DNA of 64,000 nt from Comamonas sp. GTDB lineage: Bacteria; Pseudomonadota; Gammaproteobacteria; Burkholderiales; Burkholderiaceae_C. This document shows, one piece after another, positions 57,024-64,000 of the stretch (positions are counted from its first letter, which is position 1; every line of letters begins with the position of its first letter). The notes below the pieces were generated by a model, which worked only from the letters and a program-made list of their open reading frames with translations, had not been told where the DNA came from and searched no databases. Where the stretch lies: contig JADMKK010000038.1 in assembly GCA_015478895.1 (NCBI GenBank), positions 1-64,000 on the forward strand, written 5' to 3'. A program made the position numbers and the translations under genes.

Positions 57024-57836
57024 CTACTTGGGGTTGAGGTCGGGCAAAAACTCAATGCCTGTGCGTTGCACCAATTCGGCATAGCTGATAGGTTGACTGT
57101 TGCGCTCGTCGTCACGATTGGCTTGCCAGTGCGCCCAGGCACGGTTGGTCTTTGCGTCGTACACCAGTTTGTACAAATGCGTAGGCACTGCCACCTGATT
57201 GTTGCCCACGGTAGTGCTCTGGGTTTCGTACACCGGGCCGGTGATGATGAAGACGTCACCTTGCGCACGGCTGGCATAGGTACGCGTGTCACGCTCAATG
57301 CGCGCCCAAGGTCCGCTGTTTTGTTTGCTCGACTGGGGCACCATATTGGCCAGCGAGAAGCTTTGCGCCATTGCCTGGGCAGTGGGCATGTCACCTGCCG
57401 GTGCCATGTGTCCGCGTGAGTAGCCGGAGCCTTTGTAGTCGCTCAGTTCGGCGCGTTCAGCACGGGGCAGGCGCGCATCTGCAAAAAACTTGTTGGTGCG
57501 CTTTTCATCGGCATCAGCCACCAAAGCTTTGTTCAAACGCTGCGCCACATACAGCGGGGTGCGTGTGTTGCCGTTGTGCAAGATGGCAAAGGCGTCATAG
57601 CACAGGTCTCGCAGCTTGGGCTGACTTGGCACCAAGGGCGGCGTAGCAGCAGCAAAAAACTGGCGGCAATCCTTAAAGGCGTGCTCATTGGAGGCCAGCC
57701 GCTCGGCTGCAGGCCCGCTGGCTGCGGGTGGCGAAGAACTGGGGGCATTGCCCAAACAAGCACTGAGTAAGGCTGCGCCGACGGACGAAGCCAATACAAC
57801 GCGTGCACTGCGCGTCGAAAACTTTCCAAAAATCAC
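57024..57836 (-). CDS. DNA/RNA non-specific endonuclease, lipoprotein
   Basis: A lipoprotein signal peptide ends in 'LLSACLG'. The nuclease core is of the beta-beta-alpha-metal (NucA/Serratia) type: 'YSRGHMAPAGDM' corresponds to the D-R-G-H motif with the catalytic His kept and the leading Asp replaced by Ser, and 'NMVPQSSKQNSGPWARIE' supplies the metal-binding Asn. It would degrade nucleic acid outside the cytoplasm. 270 residues. Confidence 0.9.
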   Translation of the reverse strand: MIFGKFSTRSARVVLASSVGAALLSACLGNAPSSSPPAASGPAAERLASNEHAFKDCRQFFAAATPPLVPSQPKLRDLCYDAFAILHNGNTRTPLYVAQRLNKALVADADEKRTNKFFADARLPRAERAELSDYKGSGYSRGHMAPAGDMPTAQAMAQSFSLANMVPQSSKQNSGPWARIERDTRTYASRAQGDVFIITGPVYETQSTTVGNNQVAVPTHLYKLVYDAKTNRAWAHWQANRDDERNSQPISYAELVQRTGIEFLPDLNPK

Positions 57837-57844
57837 TGCAATCC

Positions 57845-57884
57845 CAAATGGGCCTTAGCCCTAATGTTCACAAATCAATAGCAG
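57845..57884. repeat. Dispersed intergenic repeat, copy 7 (reverse, diverged)
   Basis: 'aaatgggccttagccctaat' followed by 'caaatcaatagca', minus orientation. Confidence 0.65.
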
Positions 57885-57944
57885 GGGATTGAAGCATTTT
57901 TTGACGAAAGGTTCCGCTAAACGGTTATCTGTCTCGGAAAAAGA

Positions 57945-58394
57945 TTAATTGCCGTCCACGCTGGCGCTCCAGCGGTCATTCCAGTCGTGGCGCACGCGCT
58001 CGATGCTGCGGCGGTCGCGCTTGGTGGGGCGGCCATCGCGCAGTTGTGCGATAGCGGTTGCGGGCTCGGGTGCCAGGCGTCGCTGCTCTGTCAAGCGCGC
58101 GCGCTCGGCCATGCTCTCGGGCGTTTCTGCATACAGCAGTTGGGCCACTGGCGCTGGGCCGCGCATGTTGCTCAGACCCAGGATGGAGACAGTTTTCGGC
58201 ACATCGCCCTGGCGCAGGTCGATGGTGTCTCCCACACGCACTTCGCGTGAAGCTTTAGCCGCAGAGCGATTGACCGTCACACGACCTTTGCCAATCTGCT
58301 CCACCGCCAAAGCACGTGTTTTGTAAAAACGCGCAGCCCAAAGCCATTTGTCCAGACGCATCGAAGAAATTTCACTCATGGTGTCGATTTTCAT
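57945..58394 (-). CDS. hslR: Hsp15-type S4 RNA-binding protein
   Basis: It binds free 50S subunits that carry nascent chains after heat shock. The S4 domain is 'MRLDKWLWAARFYKTRALAV' followed by 'GKGRVTVNRSAAK'. A basic C-terminal tail ends the protein ('GRPTKRDRRSIERVRHD'). 149 residues with the ATG at 58394, which has TAAGG upstream; a second ATG five codons in is possible. Confidence 0.92.
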   Translation of the reverse strand: MKIDTMSEISSMRLDKWLWAARFYKTRALAVEQIGKGRVTVNRSAAKASREVRVGDTIDLRQGDVPKTVSILGLSNMRGPAPVAQLLYAETPESMAERARLTEQRRLAPEPATAIAQLRDGRPTKRDRRSIERVRHDWNDRWSASVDGN

Positions 58395-58636
58395 GCATGC
58401 CTTACCGTGGAGTTGCAGGTTGCAAAGATGACCTGATGCGCAACATTTCGGGTTTTTACCAGAGAGTGGCCGGCGGATGAACGGGATGATGCGCGGTGAA
58501 TTGTCAGAGGATGGCTCGCCAGCATGATCCTGCGCAGAGCGAACGCACGCAACGAATGGCAGCCTGTCTGTCTATTCAGATTCCAATCCAGTACGCACTG
58601 CGTTGGCGTATTTTGTCGGTGATGAGAGGGGTAGCT

Positions 58637-58786
58637 ATGACCAAACAAGACGCTGCTGCGCCATTGCAGCAGTTCCAAACAGAGACAGAGGCACTCAGGG
58701 CCGAGACAGCCTCTACACGTTGGCAGGTTGCTGCTGGCGTGGCCGTGCTGGGTATTGCGATGCCTGCTTTGACTGCGGCGGGGTAG
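58637..58786 (+). CDS. 49-residue ORF upstream of tctA, one membrane helix
   Basis: ATG 58637 has GAGGGG seven bases upstream. The first 27 residues are polar ('MTKQDAAAPLQQFQTETEAL'), and the end is a hydrophobic helix ('WQVAAGVAVLGIAMPALTA'). The stop lies five bases before the tctA start, so the two should be co-translated. It occupies the place of tctB, which normally encodes a protein of about 150 residues with four membrane segments. It may be a reduced TctB-like subunit or an unrelated small protein. Confidence 0.6.
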   Translation: MTKQDAAAPLQQFQTETEALRAETASTRWQVAAGVAVLGIAMPALTAAG

Positions 58787-58791
58787 CTGTA

Positions 58792-60327
58792 ATGGAAATC
58801 TTGACTGCTTTCTGGGATGGTCTGCTGAATGCAGCCACCCCCTGGCACTTGGCCTGGGCGCTGGCAGGCTGTGTATTGGGCACCTTGATCGGGGTGCTGC
58901 CAGGCTTTGGGCCTTCTGTGGCCGTGGCCATCTTGCTGCCCATGACGTTCAAGGTGGGCATAACGCCAGCGTTGATTTTTTTTATTGCCATTGCGTGCGG
59001 AGCCATGTATGGCGGCTCGACGGCCTCCATCTTGCTGAATACGCCGGGCGCAGGCACCAGTGCGGTAACTGCCATGGAGGGCAACCGCATGGCACGTAAC
59101 GGGCGCGCCGGGGTGGCACTGGCGACGTCAGCCATCGGGTCTTTCGTGGCGGGCACGCTGGCTGCTGCGGTGGTCGTGGGCGTGGCACCCTGGGTGGCGG
59201 GGATTGCGATGAAGCTGGGCCCCGCAGAGTATTTCATGCTGATGGTGATGGCCTTTGGGGCGGTGAGTGCGGCCATTGGAAAAAGTACTTTGCGCGGCAT
59301 GACAGCGCTTTTCGTCGGTATCAGTCTGGCTTGCGTGGGGTTTGAAGAAACGTCTGGTGTGGAACGGTTGACCGGTGGTATCGCCTGGTTGCACGACGGC
59401 ATCGATATGGTGGTGGTTGCGGTGGGGCTGTTTGTGAGCGGTGAAGTGATGCACGCAGCAATGTATGGAGGCAGCGCCCACCGCACCTGCAACACGGTAG
59501 GGCGCGTGCGCATGTCGCGCACTGACTGGCAGCGCTCTTGGCCTGCCTGGTTGCGTGGCACTGCGCTAGGTACGCCTTTTGGCTGTGTTCCGGTAGGGGG
59601 CATTGATATGCCCACCTATCTGAGCTATGCCTCAGAGCGCTATGTAGCCAGGCCCCAAGCGCGTGTGGAATTTGGCAAGGCAGGAGCCATTGAAGGAGTG
59701 GCAGGGCCAGAAGCAGCCAACAACGCAACGGTGACTGCCGCGTTGATTCCGCTGCTCACCATGGGCATTCCCACCAGCAATACCACCGCCGTGATGCTGG
59801 GCGCTTTCAATAACTACGGCGTGCACCCAGGGCCGCAGCTTTTTGGCAGCGCGCATGCGCTGGTCTGGACGCTGATTGGCTCACTGTTTATTGGCAACGT
59901 GATCTTGCTGATCTTGAACTTGCCGCTGGTACGCATGTGGACATGGTTGCTGCGCATTCCACGCCCGCAGTGGTATGCGGGCATGCTGATTGTGGCGACG
60001 GCAGGTGTGTATGGCATGCGGCAAAGCGGCGTAGATTTGCTGCTGCTGTACGTTTTTGGTTTGCTGGGGGTGGTGATGCGGCGTTATGACTTTCCCACCA
60101 CGCCGCTGGTGGTGGGGCTGGCGATGGGGCCACTGGCAGAGCTGCAATTGCGCAGCGCTGTGGCCGTGGGCCATGGCAGTTTCGGCATATTTGTGACACA
60201 GCCGCTGTCGCTGGTGTTGCTGGTGGTGGTGCTACTGCTGGTCATCGTTCCTCGCATTTTGCAAAGCTGGGCCAACCGCCGCATGGCCCAAGCCAGAGCT
60301 TATGCCAAGGAGATGGAGATGCCCTAG
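58792..60327 (+). CDS. tctA: Tripartite tricarboxylate transporter large permease TctA
   Basis: The large membrane subunit of a TTT-type carboxylate importer, with about eleven membrane segments. '[20 protein letters not shown]' and '[16 protein letters not shown]' near the N-terminus, and '[18 protein letters not shown]' in the second half, are the two pseudo-symmetric family signatures. ATG 58792 is chosen; the longer ORF would overlap the small upstream gene. 511 residues. No binding protein (TctC) or normal TctB is nearby, so the substrate cannot be guessed. Confidence 0.93.
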   Translation: MEILTAFWDGLLNAATPWHLAWALAGCVLGTLIGVLPGFGPSVAVAILLPMTFKVGITPALIFFIAIACGAMYGGSTASILLNTPGAGTSAVTAMEGNRMARNGRAGVALATSAIGSFVAGTLAAAVVVGVAPWVAGIAMKLGPAEYFMLMVMAFGAVSAAIGKSTLRGMTALFVGISLACVGFEETSGVERLTGGIAWLHDGIDMVVVAVGLFVSGEVMHAAMYGGSAHRTCNTVGRVRMSRTDWQRSWPAWLRGTALGTPFGCVPVGGIDMPTYLSYASERYVARPQARVEFGKAGAIEGVAGPEAANNATVTAALIPLLTMGIPTSNTTAVMLGAFNNYGVHPGPQLFGSAHALVWTLIGSLFIGNVILLILNLPLVRMWTWLLRIPRPQWYAGMLIVATAGVYGMRQSGVDLLLLYVFGLLGVVMRRYDFPTTPLVVGLAMGPLAELQLRSAVAVGHGSFGIFVTQPLSLVLLVVVLLLVIVPRILQSWANRRMAQARAYAKEMEMP

Positions 60328-60359
60328 AGCAGTCGCACCCGGCCGATGAGCCCACAAAA

Positions 60360-60397
60360 AAGGCCTTGGATAAAGATATCCAAGGCCTTGGTTTTTT
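60360..60397. terminator. Bidirectional terminator between tctA and a chemoreceptor gene
   Basis: AAGGCCTTGGATA-AAGA-TATCCAAGGCCTT is a perfect 13-bp stem flanked by AAAA on one side and TTTTTT on the other. Confidence 0.95.
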
Positions 60398-60418
60398 GGG
60401 CCGCTATGGCCGTATTGC

Positions 60419-62080
60419 TTAATGCAGCATCATGGGTTTTTGCTTGTCGCGGGCTGCAGGCTTGAGCGCAGCACGGTGATGACCGTTGGATGCCGCCGTT
60501 TGCGACGCAATAGACGCAAAGTTGGACGAGCTGCCAGTGCCGGTGCGGAATGTCGCCACCACGTTGTTAAGCTCCGCAGCCTGGTGGCTCAGGCTATTGG
60601 CGGCAGCGGCGCTTTCTTCCACCAAGGCCGCGTTTTGCTGGGTCACTTGGTCCAGCTGTGCAATGGCATCGCTGACTTGGCTGGCACCCAGACTTTGTTC
60701 TCGGCTGGCGCTGCTGATTTCCTGAATCAGTGTGGACACGCTTTGGACTTGGCGCACCACATCGCTGATGGTCTGGGCCGTAGCGTCCACCAAACGGGTG
60801 CCTTCGCTGACCTGGTTCACGCTTTGCTGAATCAAAGCCTTGATCTCTTTGGCAGCCTCAGCACTGCGGCCAGCCAATGAGCGAACTTCGCCCGCCACCA
60901 CCGCAAAACCACGGCCTTGTTCACCTGCACGCGCCGCTTCTACGGCCGCGTTGAGCGCCAAGATATTGGTCTGGAAAGCAATGCCGTCGATCACGCCAAT
61001 GATGTCGGCAATCTTGTGCGAGCTGTTGGAGATGGACACCATGGTCTGCGTGACGCGTTCCATCGCCTGGCCGCCTTCCGTGGCCGTCTGTGCAGCGTTG
61101 CGGGCCAACTCCGTCGCTTCCTGGGCGTTATCGGTGTTGTGGCGTACGGTGGACGCCAGTTGTTCCATGCTGGCTGCCGTTTGCTGCAGATTGCTGGCCT
61201 GCTCTTCGGTGCGCTGCGACAAATCGTTGTTGCCTGTGGAGATTTCGTTGGAACCTGTGGCAATCGATTCGCTGCTTTCGCGGATGCGGTTGACGATACC
61301 GATCAGGTTGCCATTCATGCTTTGGAGCGCTTGCATCAGGCGGCCCAGTTCATCCTGGGTGCGTACTTCCACTTGCGAGGTCAAATCGCCTTGGGCCACG
61401 GTCTCCGCAATATGGACTGCACGGTCCAAGCTTTGCGTGATGGTGCGAATGATTATTGCTGCGCCTAGCAGCGCCAGCACCAAAAGGATCAGCACCGCCA
61501 CACCGGCCAGCGCAATGACCTGCTTTACAGCGGCCTGAGCCGCCTCATATTCAATTTGTGCCACTTTTTCTTGCAGCGTGGCCAGTTCTTGCAAGCTGGC
61601 GGCAAGGGGGCTCACGCTGGGGAACAGCCGGTACTCAATGAACGAGCCCAGCGATGTGTGATCTTGATTGACAAACAGGCGCAGCAGTTCTTCAATACGG
61701 GGGGCAATGGCGCTGAGCAAGGTGGTGACGCGCTTTGCCATCACTTCCTCTTCCGCCACCAACTCCGTTTGCAAATAGTCGTTCCAGGCCACTTCGACTT
61801 GTTTGCGCACCGTTTCCAGCGTTTCTTTGCCAGACTCCGGCAGGATTTGCTGGTTGTAAACCTTGTTGGTGATTTCCACCAGCTTGATACCGTAGCCATC
61901 GCTGACGGTCTTGATCTGCTGAATGGGTATCACCCGGTTGGTGTAGATGTACGCAAGGCGGTCATTGCTGGCGCTAAGTTGCTGCACCAAGATGGCCGTG
62001 ATGGCCATTGCCAGTACCAAGAGTCCTGCTACAAGCAGCCATAGCTTGGCCCGGATACTGAGATTTCTCATTCTTTGCAT
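60419..62080 (-). CDS. Methyl-accepting chemotaxis protein
   Basis: A second Tsr-like receptor of 553 residues. '[20 protein letters not shown]' is the first membrane helix, a four-helix-bundle ligand domain follows, then the second helix ('[20 protein letters not shown]'), HAMP, and the signalling hairpin '[20 protein letters not shown]'. The two receptors in the window share the signalling domain closely but not the sensor domain. Confidence 0.93.
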   Translation of the reverse strand: MQRMRNLSIRAKLWLLVAGLLVLAMAITAILVQQLSASNDRLAYIYTNRVIPIQQIKTVSDGYGIKLVEITNKVYNQQILPESGKETLETVRKQVEVAWNDYLQTELVAEEEVMAKRVTTLLSAIAPRIEELLRLFVNQDHTSLGSFIEYRLFPSVSPLAASLQELATLQEKVAQIEYEAAQAAVKQVIALAGVAVLILLVLALLGAAIIIRTITQSLDRAVHIAETVAQGDLTSQVEVRTQDELGRLMQALQSMNGNLIGIVNRIRESSESIATGSNEISTGNNDLSQRTEEQASNLQQTAASMEQLASTVRHNTDNAQEATELARNAAQTATEGGQAMERVTQTMVSISNSSHKIADIIGVIDGIAFQTNILALNAAVEAARAGEQGRGFAVVAGEVRSLAGRSAEAAKEIKALIQQSVNQVSEGTRLVDATAQTISDVVRQVQSVSTLIQEISSASREQSLGASQVSDAIAQLDQVTQQNAALVEESAAAANSLSHQAAELNNVVATFRTGTGSSSNFASIASQTAASNGHHRAALKPAARDKQKPMMLH

Positions 62081-62431
62081 GTCTTCTATCCTGGATTCTT
62101 CGGAACCTGTTTGCCCCGCACCACCACAAAAAATCGATTGGCATGTATCTAATAAGCCAATAGATCGGGAAAATTGTGGCAGATTGTTAATGATTTGCCG
62201 CTTATTGGATATGCGGTAATGCGAGATTTTTCAGTTACTGCTAGCACTTTTACAACAAAAACATACAAATCAAGGTGTTGGACACGCTGATTGGCAGTGA
62301 TATCGTTGATGGCGATGGGCAGCATCTGGAGGCGCGATTGAAGGTGGTGTTTTTGCGTCACATCCGGACAGATCACGCAAAAAAGGCCGCATGGTGCGGC
62401 CTTCAGTCAAACAAGGTGGGCAAGACCCCAT
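62081..62431. other. Intergenic region of about 350 bases
   Basis: It should hold the chemoreceptor promoter (minus strand). It is more A/T-rich than its surroundings. No convincing ORF. The terminator of the next unit lies at its right end. Confidence 0.5.
62379..62404 (-). terminator. Terminator of the YeeE/YedE unit
   Basis: On the minus strand AAGGCCGCA-CCA-TGCGGCCTT is followed by TTTTG, 28 bases after the 55-residue ORF. Confidence 0.92.
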
Positions 62432-62599
62432 TCAATCGGGCATCGAACAATGACCGCCTTGCACGGCCTGGCCTGATCCTGCCGCAATAAACGGTGCTTC
62501 AAAGCGCAAATCAACGGGTTTGGAGCTGAGAAAATCCCACACCAGAAAGGCGACCAGAATCACCCAGAAAGCAGTGCGCAGCACGGTGGCTTGAGTCAT
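62432..62599 (-). CDS. 55-residue single-pass membrane ORF after the YeeE/YedE gene
   Basis: ATG 62599 has AAAGGAG eight bases upstream. One membrane helix ('VLRTAFWVILVAFLVWDFL') is followed by a short tail ending 'GGHCSMPD' with one cysteine. The ORF track lists a longer frame from 62740, but that part overlaps the transporter gene. It begins 13 bases after the transporter stop, and a terminator follows, so it is the last gene of the unit. Function unknown. Confidence 0.65.
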   Translation of the reverse strand: MTQATVLRTAFWVILVAFLVWDFLSSKPVDLRFEAPFIAAGSGQAVQGGHCSMPD

Positions 62600-62612
62600 G
62601 GTGATGTCTCCT

Positions 62613-63710
62613 TTAAAAGCCAAAGTGGCGACGAATGCGCAGGCCAAAAATGGTGCCTGCAAAAGCCAGCGGTACCCAGATCCAGCCGTGGATGGAGCCC
62701 GTAGAAATGCCCGAGAACATGGCACCCACATTGCAACCAAACGCCAGGCGCGAGCTATAGCCCAGCACCAAGCCGGCGATCAAAGCCACCACCCATTGTT
62801 GGCGGCTTAAGGGCTTGGCGCTGGTGGGTGTGGAAGCACTGACCCACAGGGCACCCGCCAAAATACCGATGTTGGTGATGGAGGTGACATCCAGCAGCAC
62901 CGTCTCTGACAGGCGTGCAGCATTGCCGGGCTGCATCCAGAACCAGTTGCTCGACAGGTCGGCGACACCCGTGGCCGTCGCCACCTTGGCGGCCCATAGG
63001 CCAAAGCCGTAAACCACACCCCAAGGCTGGCCCGCAATCAGCAAGTTGGCTGTGGCCAGGAGCGCCAGCAACACCGCGCCCACCACCCATTTACGCACCA
63101 GCAATGGCTTGGCTGGAATGCCGGCCTGGAGGTTGGCGCGTTGGCAATAAAAGCCCACGCCCGCCGCCACCACAGCCAAACCTGCCAATGTGGCCACCAA
63201 AGCAACTTGCCAGCCCCAGGTGGTGACCAAACCCACAGGTTGGGTGCGACCCAGATCCAGCCACCAGCCCAAATGCACACTGCCCAAAAAGCTGCCAATG
63301 GCAAACACCGGCAAGATGGCCGCGTTCATCGGGATGCCCAAGCCGGCCTTGTACAGCGTGCCGCTGCCGCAGCCATCGGCAATTTGCATGCACAGGCCAA
63401 AGACGAAGGCGCCCACAATCAAGCTCACACTGGGCGGGCCTAAGGCGGCTGTCAATTCAGGAAAGCGGCCCAGCAGCGGCATCGCCAGGCAGGCAGCCAG
63501 AGCCAGCAAAATGAGCTGGCCGAAAACGCCGGAAGGATCTTTGTCCTCCACCAGCATGCGCCAGCCGGTGGTAAAGCCAAAGCGCTTGCCCGCCAGTACA
63601 GCGCCCAGCCCAATGCCAACCAGAAACAGACCGGCCTGGCGCGCGGACACGCTCCACAGCAGCCAGCCAAAAAATGCAGCCATGATGATGGCCAAAGGTA
63701 ATCGCTTCAT
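62613..63710 (-). CDS. YeeE/YedE-family transporter (thiosulfate or related sulfur compound)
   Basis: A membrane protein of 365 residues with about nine segments. 'QIADGCGSGTLYKAGLG' and 'LAFGCNVGAMFSGIS' carry the conserved cysteines that pass thiosulfate through TsuA in structural work on this family. The ATG at 63710 is used because the ORF-track extension upstream is translated repeat sequence; GAGG lies ten bases before it. A rhodanese gene end lies just upstream on the same strand, which agrees with thiosulfate use. Confidence 0.88.
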   Translation of the reverse strand: MKRLPLAIIMAAFFGWLLWSVSARQAGLFLVGIGLGAVLAGKRFGFTTGWRMLVEDKDPSGVFGQLILLALAACLAMPLLGRFPELTAALGPPSVSLIVGAFVFGLCMQIADGCGSGTLYKAGLGIPMNAAILPVFAIGSFLGSVHLGWWLDLGRTQPVGLVTTWGWQVALVATLAGLAVVAAGVGFYCQRANLQAGIPAKPLLVRKWVVGAVLLALLATANLLIAGQPWGVVYGFGLWAAKVATATGVADLSSNWFWMQPGNAARLSETVLLDVTSITNIGILAGALWVSASTPTSAKPLSRQQWVVALIAGLVLGYSSRLAFGCNVGAMFSGISTGSIHGWIWVPLAFAGTIFGLRIRRHFGF

Positions 63711-63738
63711 TCGAAGACAGCCTCTCGGGTGATTGCTA

Positions 63739-63780
63739 TTTAAAAAGATAGCTGCTGGCCTTTGATTTAAAAAGACTTCA
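63739..63780. repeat. Dispersed intergenic repeat, copy 8 (partial)
   Basis: 'gatagctgctggcctttgat' followed by 'ttaaaaag', plus orientation; the right half with 'agggctag' is missing. Confidence 0.65.
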
Positions 63781-63857
63781 GATGCTTTTGGTACTGAATT
63801 CAAGATAAATCAACGGCAGGCTGCTCTCTTTTTCTTTGTTATTGGTTTTCTGGGTGT

Positions 63858-64000
63858 TTAGTTGAGCTTGCGTTCCCACCACTGCTTGGTGGAGCGCAGC
63901 AACTGCTCGCCCCGGCTGGGGGCATTGTCCAGTTGCGGAAAGTCGGGCTGCTGTGTCCAGTCCACCATGGAGCCAGCGTACAGCTTCACGTTGGGCAGAC
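63858..64000 (-). CDS. Rhodanese-type sulfurtransferase, C-terminal end (runs off the window)
   Basis: Not in the ORF track because it has no start inside the window. The frame ending in TAA at 63858 reads 'NVKLYAGSMVDWTQQPDFP' and, after a short stretch, 'KQWWERKLN'. The 'V-x-L-Y-x-G-S-x-x-x-W' segment is the typical end of the second rhodanese domain of thiosulfate/3-mercaptopyruvate sulfurtransferases. It lies upstream of the YeeE/YedE gene on the same strand, with 147 bases between them. Confidence 0.75.
   Translation of the reverse strand, partial: LPNVKLYAGSMVDWTQQPDFPQLDNAPSRGEQLLRSTKQWWERKLN

Noticed and set aside
62275-62490. 71-residue plus-strand ORF
   Set aside because: It spans the minus-strand terminator and the end of the 55-residue ORF, has no ribosome site and no recognisable content.

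Overview
The window is chromosomal DNA of a betaproteobacterium, most probably a member of the Comamonadaceae. The reasons are the gene order surE-pcm-nlpD without rpoS, the run der-hfq-hflX-hflK-hflC-hisZ-purA, the DUF2242 and DUF4124 proteins, and a roughly 45-base intergenic repeat built around 'ataagggctagagg', which I associate from memory with that family. Genus cannot be decided from the sequence alone. I saw no rRNA, tRNA, CRISPR array, transposase, integrase or prophage gene.

Layout. 1-5.6 kb: the end of a GAF-domain protein closed by a strong terminator, then on the minus strand gltS-ggt (glutamate import and gamma-glutamyl transfer) and a GGDEF-like protein whose signature is degenerate. 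5.7-28.4 kb: a long plus-strand block of housekeeping genes for repair and stationary-phase survival (surE, pcm, nlpD), rRNA modification (rluD, rluB, rlmN), chromosome segregation (scpB), pilus and cell shape (pilW, rodZ-like), isoprenoids (ispG), histidine (hisS, hisZ), outer-membrane assembly (yfgM, bamB), ribosome GTPases and RNA chaperone (der, hfq, hflX), the HflKC complex, and purines (purA, a phosphoribosyltransferase). 28.7-33.9 kb: the nitrogen-control locus glnA, a DUF4124 protein, ntrB (glnL) and ntrC (glnG). glnA has a clear sigma-54 promoter and three NtrC-type sites.

34-41 kb holds small accessory genes: a probable fusion of a tyrosine-rich stress-type domain to a four-helix domain, a MoaF-like protein, a DUF2242 lipoprotein, an intact LytM-type M23 peptidase, a short Rossmann protein, a DUF945 protein, a 23-residue hydrophobic peptide missed by the ORF track, and a glycine/alanine-rich membrane protein. 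41.2-52.8 kb is a complete assimilatory nitrate/nitrite cluster on the minus strand, in transcription order nasR, nrtA-nrtB-nrtC, nirB-nirD-nasA-cobA. 53-64 kb holds a TerB-like protein, two chemoreceptors, murI, a secreted nuclease, hslR, a tctA permease preceded by a 49-residue ORF, and a sulfur group (rhodanese end, YeeE/YedE thiosulfate-type transporter, 55-residue membrane ORF).

The most informative signal is regulatory. Both nrtA and nirB are preceded by a sigma-54 promoter and then by an RNA leader. In each leader, a hairpin with a six-base loop carrying A at position 1 and G at position 4 (the ANTAR target pattern) contains the 5' arm of a downstream terminator-like hairpin. The gene just upstream, nasR, encodes a NIT-ANTAR antiterminator. 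NtrC, encoded 15 kb away, would supply the nitrogen-limitation signal and NasR the nitrate signal. All functional statements rest on reading the sequence and on remembered family knowledge; no searches or folding calculations were run.
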